A stretch of DNA of 6,319 nt from an uncultured Collinsella sp. (lineage in GTDB: Bacteria > Actinomycetota > Coriobacteriia > Coriobacteriales > Coriobacteriaceae), in NCBI GenBank assembly GCA_937982065.1, contig CALJMO010000041.1, positions 1 to 6,319 on the forward strand. The letters are read 5' to 3'. The position numbers and the translations under genes were made by a program. Positions 5,959 through 6,319 of this stretch are shown here, piece by piece. Under the pieces are notes generated by a model. The model searched no databases and had not been told where the DNA came from. It saw only the letters and a program-made list of their open reading frames with translations. The stretch's first letter is position 1, and each line of letters opens with the position of its first letter.

Positions 5959-6014
5959 GTTTGCGCGGTTACACGCATTATCACGCAATTACATGCGCGT
6001 AAATGCGCATGTAA
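5949..6014 (-). repeat. right arm of the decamer array (6 units, reverse orientation)
   Basis: Read on the minus strand from 6010 downward the units are ATGCGCATTT (6010), ACGCGCATGTAA (6000, 12 bp), TTGCGTGATA (5988), ATGCGTGTAA (5978), CCGCGCAAAC (5968) and ATGTGCAAAC (5958). All steps are 10 bp except one of 12. They are the same ATGCGY-like unit as the left arm but in opposite orientation, so both arms point towards the centre at about 5939. Confidence 0.65.
5989..6014. promoter_or_regulatory. outer perfect dyad, operator-like
   Basis: TTACATGCGC (5989-5998) and GCGCATGTAA (6005-6014) are a perfect 10-bp inverted repeat with a 6-bp spacer (GTAAAT). It sits at the outer end of the right arm, about 50 bp upstream of the candidate -10 box, where a regulator could bind a full palindromic site. 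It could also form a hairpin in RNA, though no U-run follows. Confidence 0.55.
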
Positions 6015-6015
6015 C

Positions 6016-6110
6016 GATCCTCGTGAAACATAAAGCGACGGAACACCGTAGCCCTAAAAGACAGAGCCAGCTGTATTACTCCACCCCTCTGGGGGGTACC
6101 AGACATCAAA
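6016..6110. other. non-coding stretch, no gene recognised
   Basis: No plausible coding region, tRNA or conserved RNA was recognised here. The only local structure is a short inverted repeat, ACCCC (6083-6087) against GGGGT (6093-6097), next to a GGTACC palindrome. Open frames crossing this stretch on either strand also run through the decamer array or the repeats and resemble no family. Confidence 0.5.
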
Positions 6111-6160
6111 GGACCGTCCCAAACTGCCGGCACATAGGGAACGTCCCCAGCTGCCGGCAT
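6111..6160. repeat. tandem direct repeat A, two 23-bp copies
   Basis: Copies at 6111-6133 and 6138-6160 match at 19 of 23 positions, both reading GGA-(C/A)-CGTCCC followed by CTGCCGGCA. The period is 27 bp. Each contains the GCCGGC palindrome. They are directly followed by repeat B, making a composite repeat block. Confidence 0.7.
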
Positions 6161-6163
6161 TTC

Positions 6164-6235
6164 AACGGCACTCATTTAAGTCTGTCCCCAATGACTGCCA
6201 AACAACGGCCACTCATTTAAGTCTGTCCCCAATGA
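6164..6235. repeat. tandem direct repeat B, two copies of a 25-bp exact match
   Basis: A 25-bp sequence beginning ACTCATTTAAGTCTGTCCCC and ending AATGA occurs identically at 6170-6194 and 6211-6235, a 41-bp period. Each copy is preceded by AACGGC (6164-6169 and 6204-6209), the second with one extra C. I associate this CTGTCCCCAATGA/TTAAATGAGT motif with dispersed intergenic repeats in Collinsella-like genomes; that is recollection, not a search. Confidence 0.8.
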
Positions 6236-6245
6236 GTGGGGACAG
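6209..6245. repeat. overlapping alternative hairpins at the right end of repeat B
   Basis: The second B copy continues into TGGGGACAG, giving two mutually exclusive perfect hairpins: CCACTCATT (6209-6217) with AATGAGTGG (6231-6239), and CTGTCCCCA (6223-6231) with TGGGGACAG (6237-6245). The first B copy lacks the second of these because it runs into ACTGCC instead. This is the architecture of REP/BIME-like elements. Confidence 0.65.
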
Positions 6246-6247
6246 AA

Positions 6248-6279
6248 AAAGGCCCGGGTGCCGAGGCATCCGGGCCTTT
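6248..6279 (-). terminator. rho-independent terminator of a minus-strand gene beyond the right edge
   Basis: A 15-bp stem pairs 6248-6262 with 6265-6279 with a single G-T wobble, around a GA loop that opens to a tetraloop. On the minus strand the stem runs into TTTTT (6250-6246); on the plus strand only TTT follows. The orientation therefore fits a gene on the minus strand ending just to the right. It lies upstream of the oxidoreductase operon and would insulate it from read-through. Confidence 0.85.
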
Positions 6280-6305
6280 GCTAGCAACTTGATGTTGCGG
6301 GCAGC

Positions 6306-6319
6306 TTAGAACTTGTGGC
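6306..6319 (-). CDS. possible last codons of a minus-strand gene (edge fragment)
   Basis: Reading the minus strand from the right edge, one frame gives His-Lys-Phe-TAA with the stop at 6308-6306, 26 bases before the terminator stem begins at 6279. That is a normal distance between a stop codon and an intrinsic terminator. A second frame ends at TAG (6283-6281), too close to the stem to be preferred but not excluded. Too little is visible to name a product. Confidence 0.3.

Noticed and set aside
5881..6014. CRISPR array
   Set aside because: The repeats are only 10 bp, contiguous without unique spacers, and reverse orientation across the centre; no cas gene is present.
5981..6175. 64-residue minus-strand open frame
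   Set aside because: Made largely of repeat A and part of the decamer array; no SD or family resemblance.
5786..6220. 144-residue plus-strand open frame
   Set aside because: Starts within the oxidoreductase 5' end and runs through the decamer array and tandem repeats; sequence is low-quality and repeat-derived.

Overview
The window is a high-GC bacterial chromosome segment with tightly packed genes, Shine-Dalgarno-led starts (GAAAGG, AGGAGG, GAGGAGG) and one AT-rich regulatory island. Protein style (an Asp/Ala/Arg-rich 831-residue U32 protein, an S4-less RluA-type synthase, a DeoR/oxidoreductase pair) and GGGGAC-type intergenic repeats look to me like an actinobacterial gut anaerobe of the Coriobacteriia, most like Collinsella. 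That assignment rests on remembered sequence style, not on a search.

Layout, left to right. (1) 1-569, plus strand: the 3' part of a YheO/DauR-type regulator (PAS-like domain plus C-terminal HTH), cut by the window edge. (2) 570-715: a non-coding gap with a GGGGAC-type repeat, a small palindrome and a possible -10 box. (3) 716-3886, plus strand: a two-gene unit, a long tandem-module U32 protein of the RlhA/TrhP/UbiU-UbiV superfamily followed 15 bases later by an RluA-family pseudouridine synthase. Both families include RNA-modifying enzymes, so this reads as an RNA-modification operon. (4) 3887-4001: a convergent intergenic region with two strong inverted repeats. (5) 4002-5831, minus strand: a two-gene operon transcribed right to left, first a Gfo/Idh/MocA NAD(P)-dependent oxidoreductase, then 3 bases later a DeoR/GlpR-type repressor whose ribosome-binding site lies in the last Glu codons of the oxidoreductase. 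(6) 5832-6319: no complete gene. It holds the operon's leader and promoter region, an array of 10-bp repeats converging from both sides on a candidate -10 box, two pairs of tandem repeats, and a rho-independent terminator for a minus-strand gene that ends at or beyond the right edge.

The most interesting element is the regulatory island at 5881-6014. ATGCGY-like decamers recur at almost exactly 10-bp steps, in plus orientation on the left and minus orientation on the right, and face each other across an 18-bp centre that carries the candidate promoter. DeoR-family repressors often bind tandem direct repeats of about 10-11 bp, and a DeoR gene is the second gene of the operon downstream. The simplest reading is a large cooperative autoregulatory operator for a sugar- or polyol-oxidising operon. 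The other genes look like ordinary housekeeping or metabolic genes.
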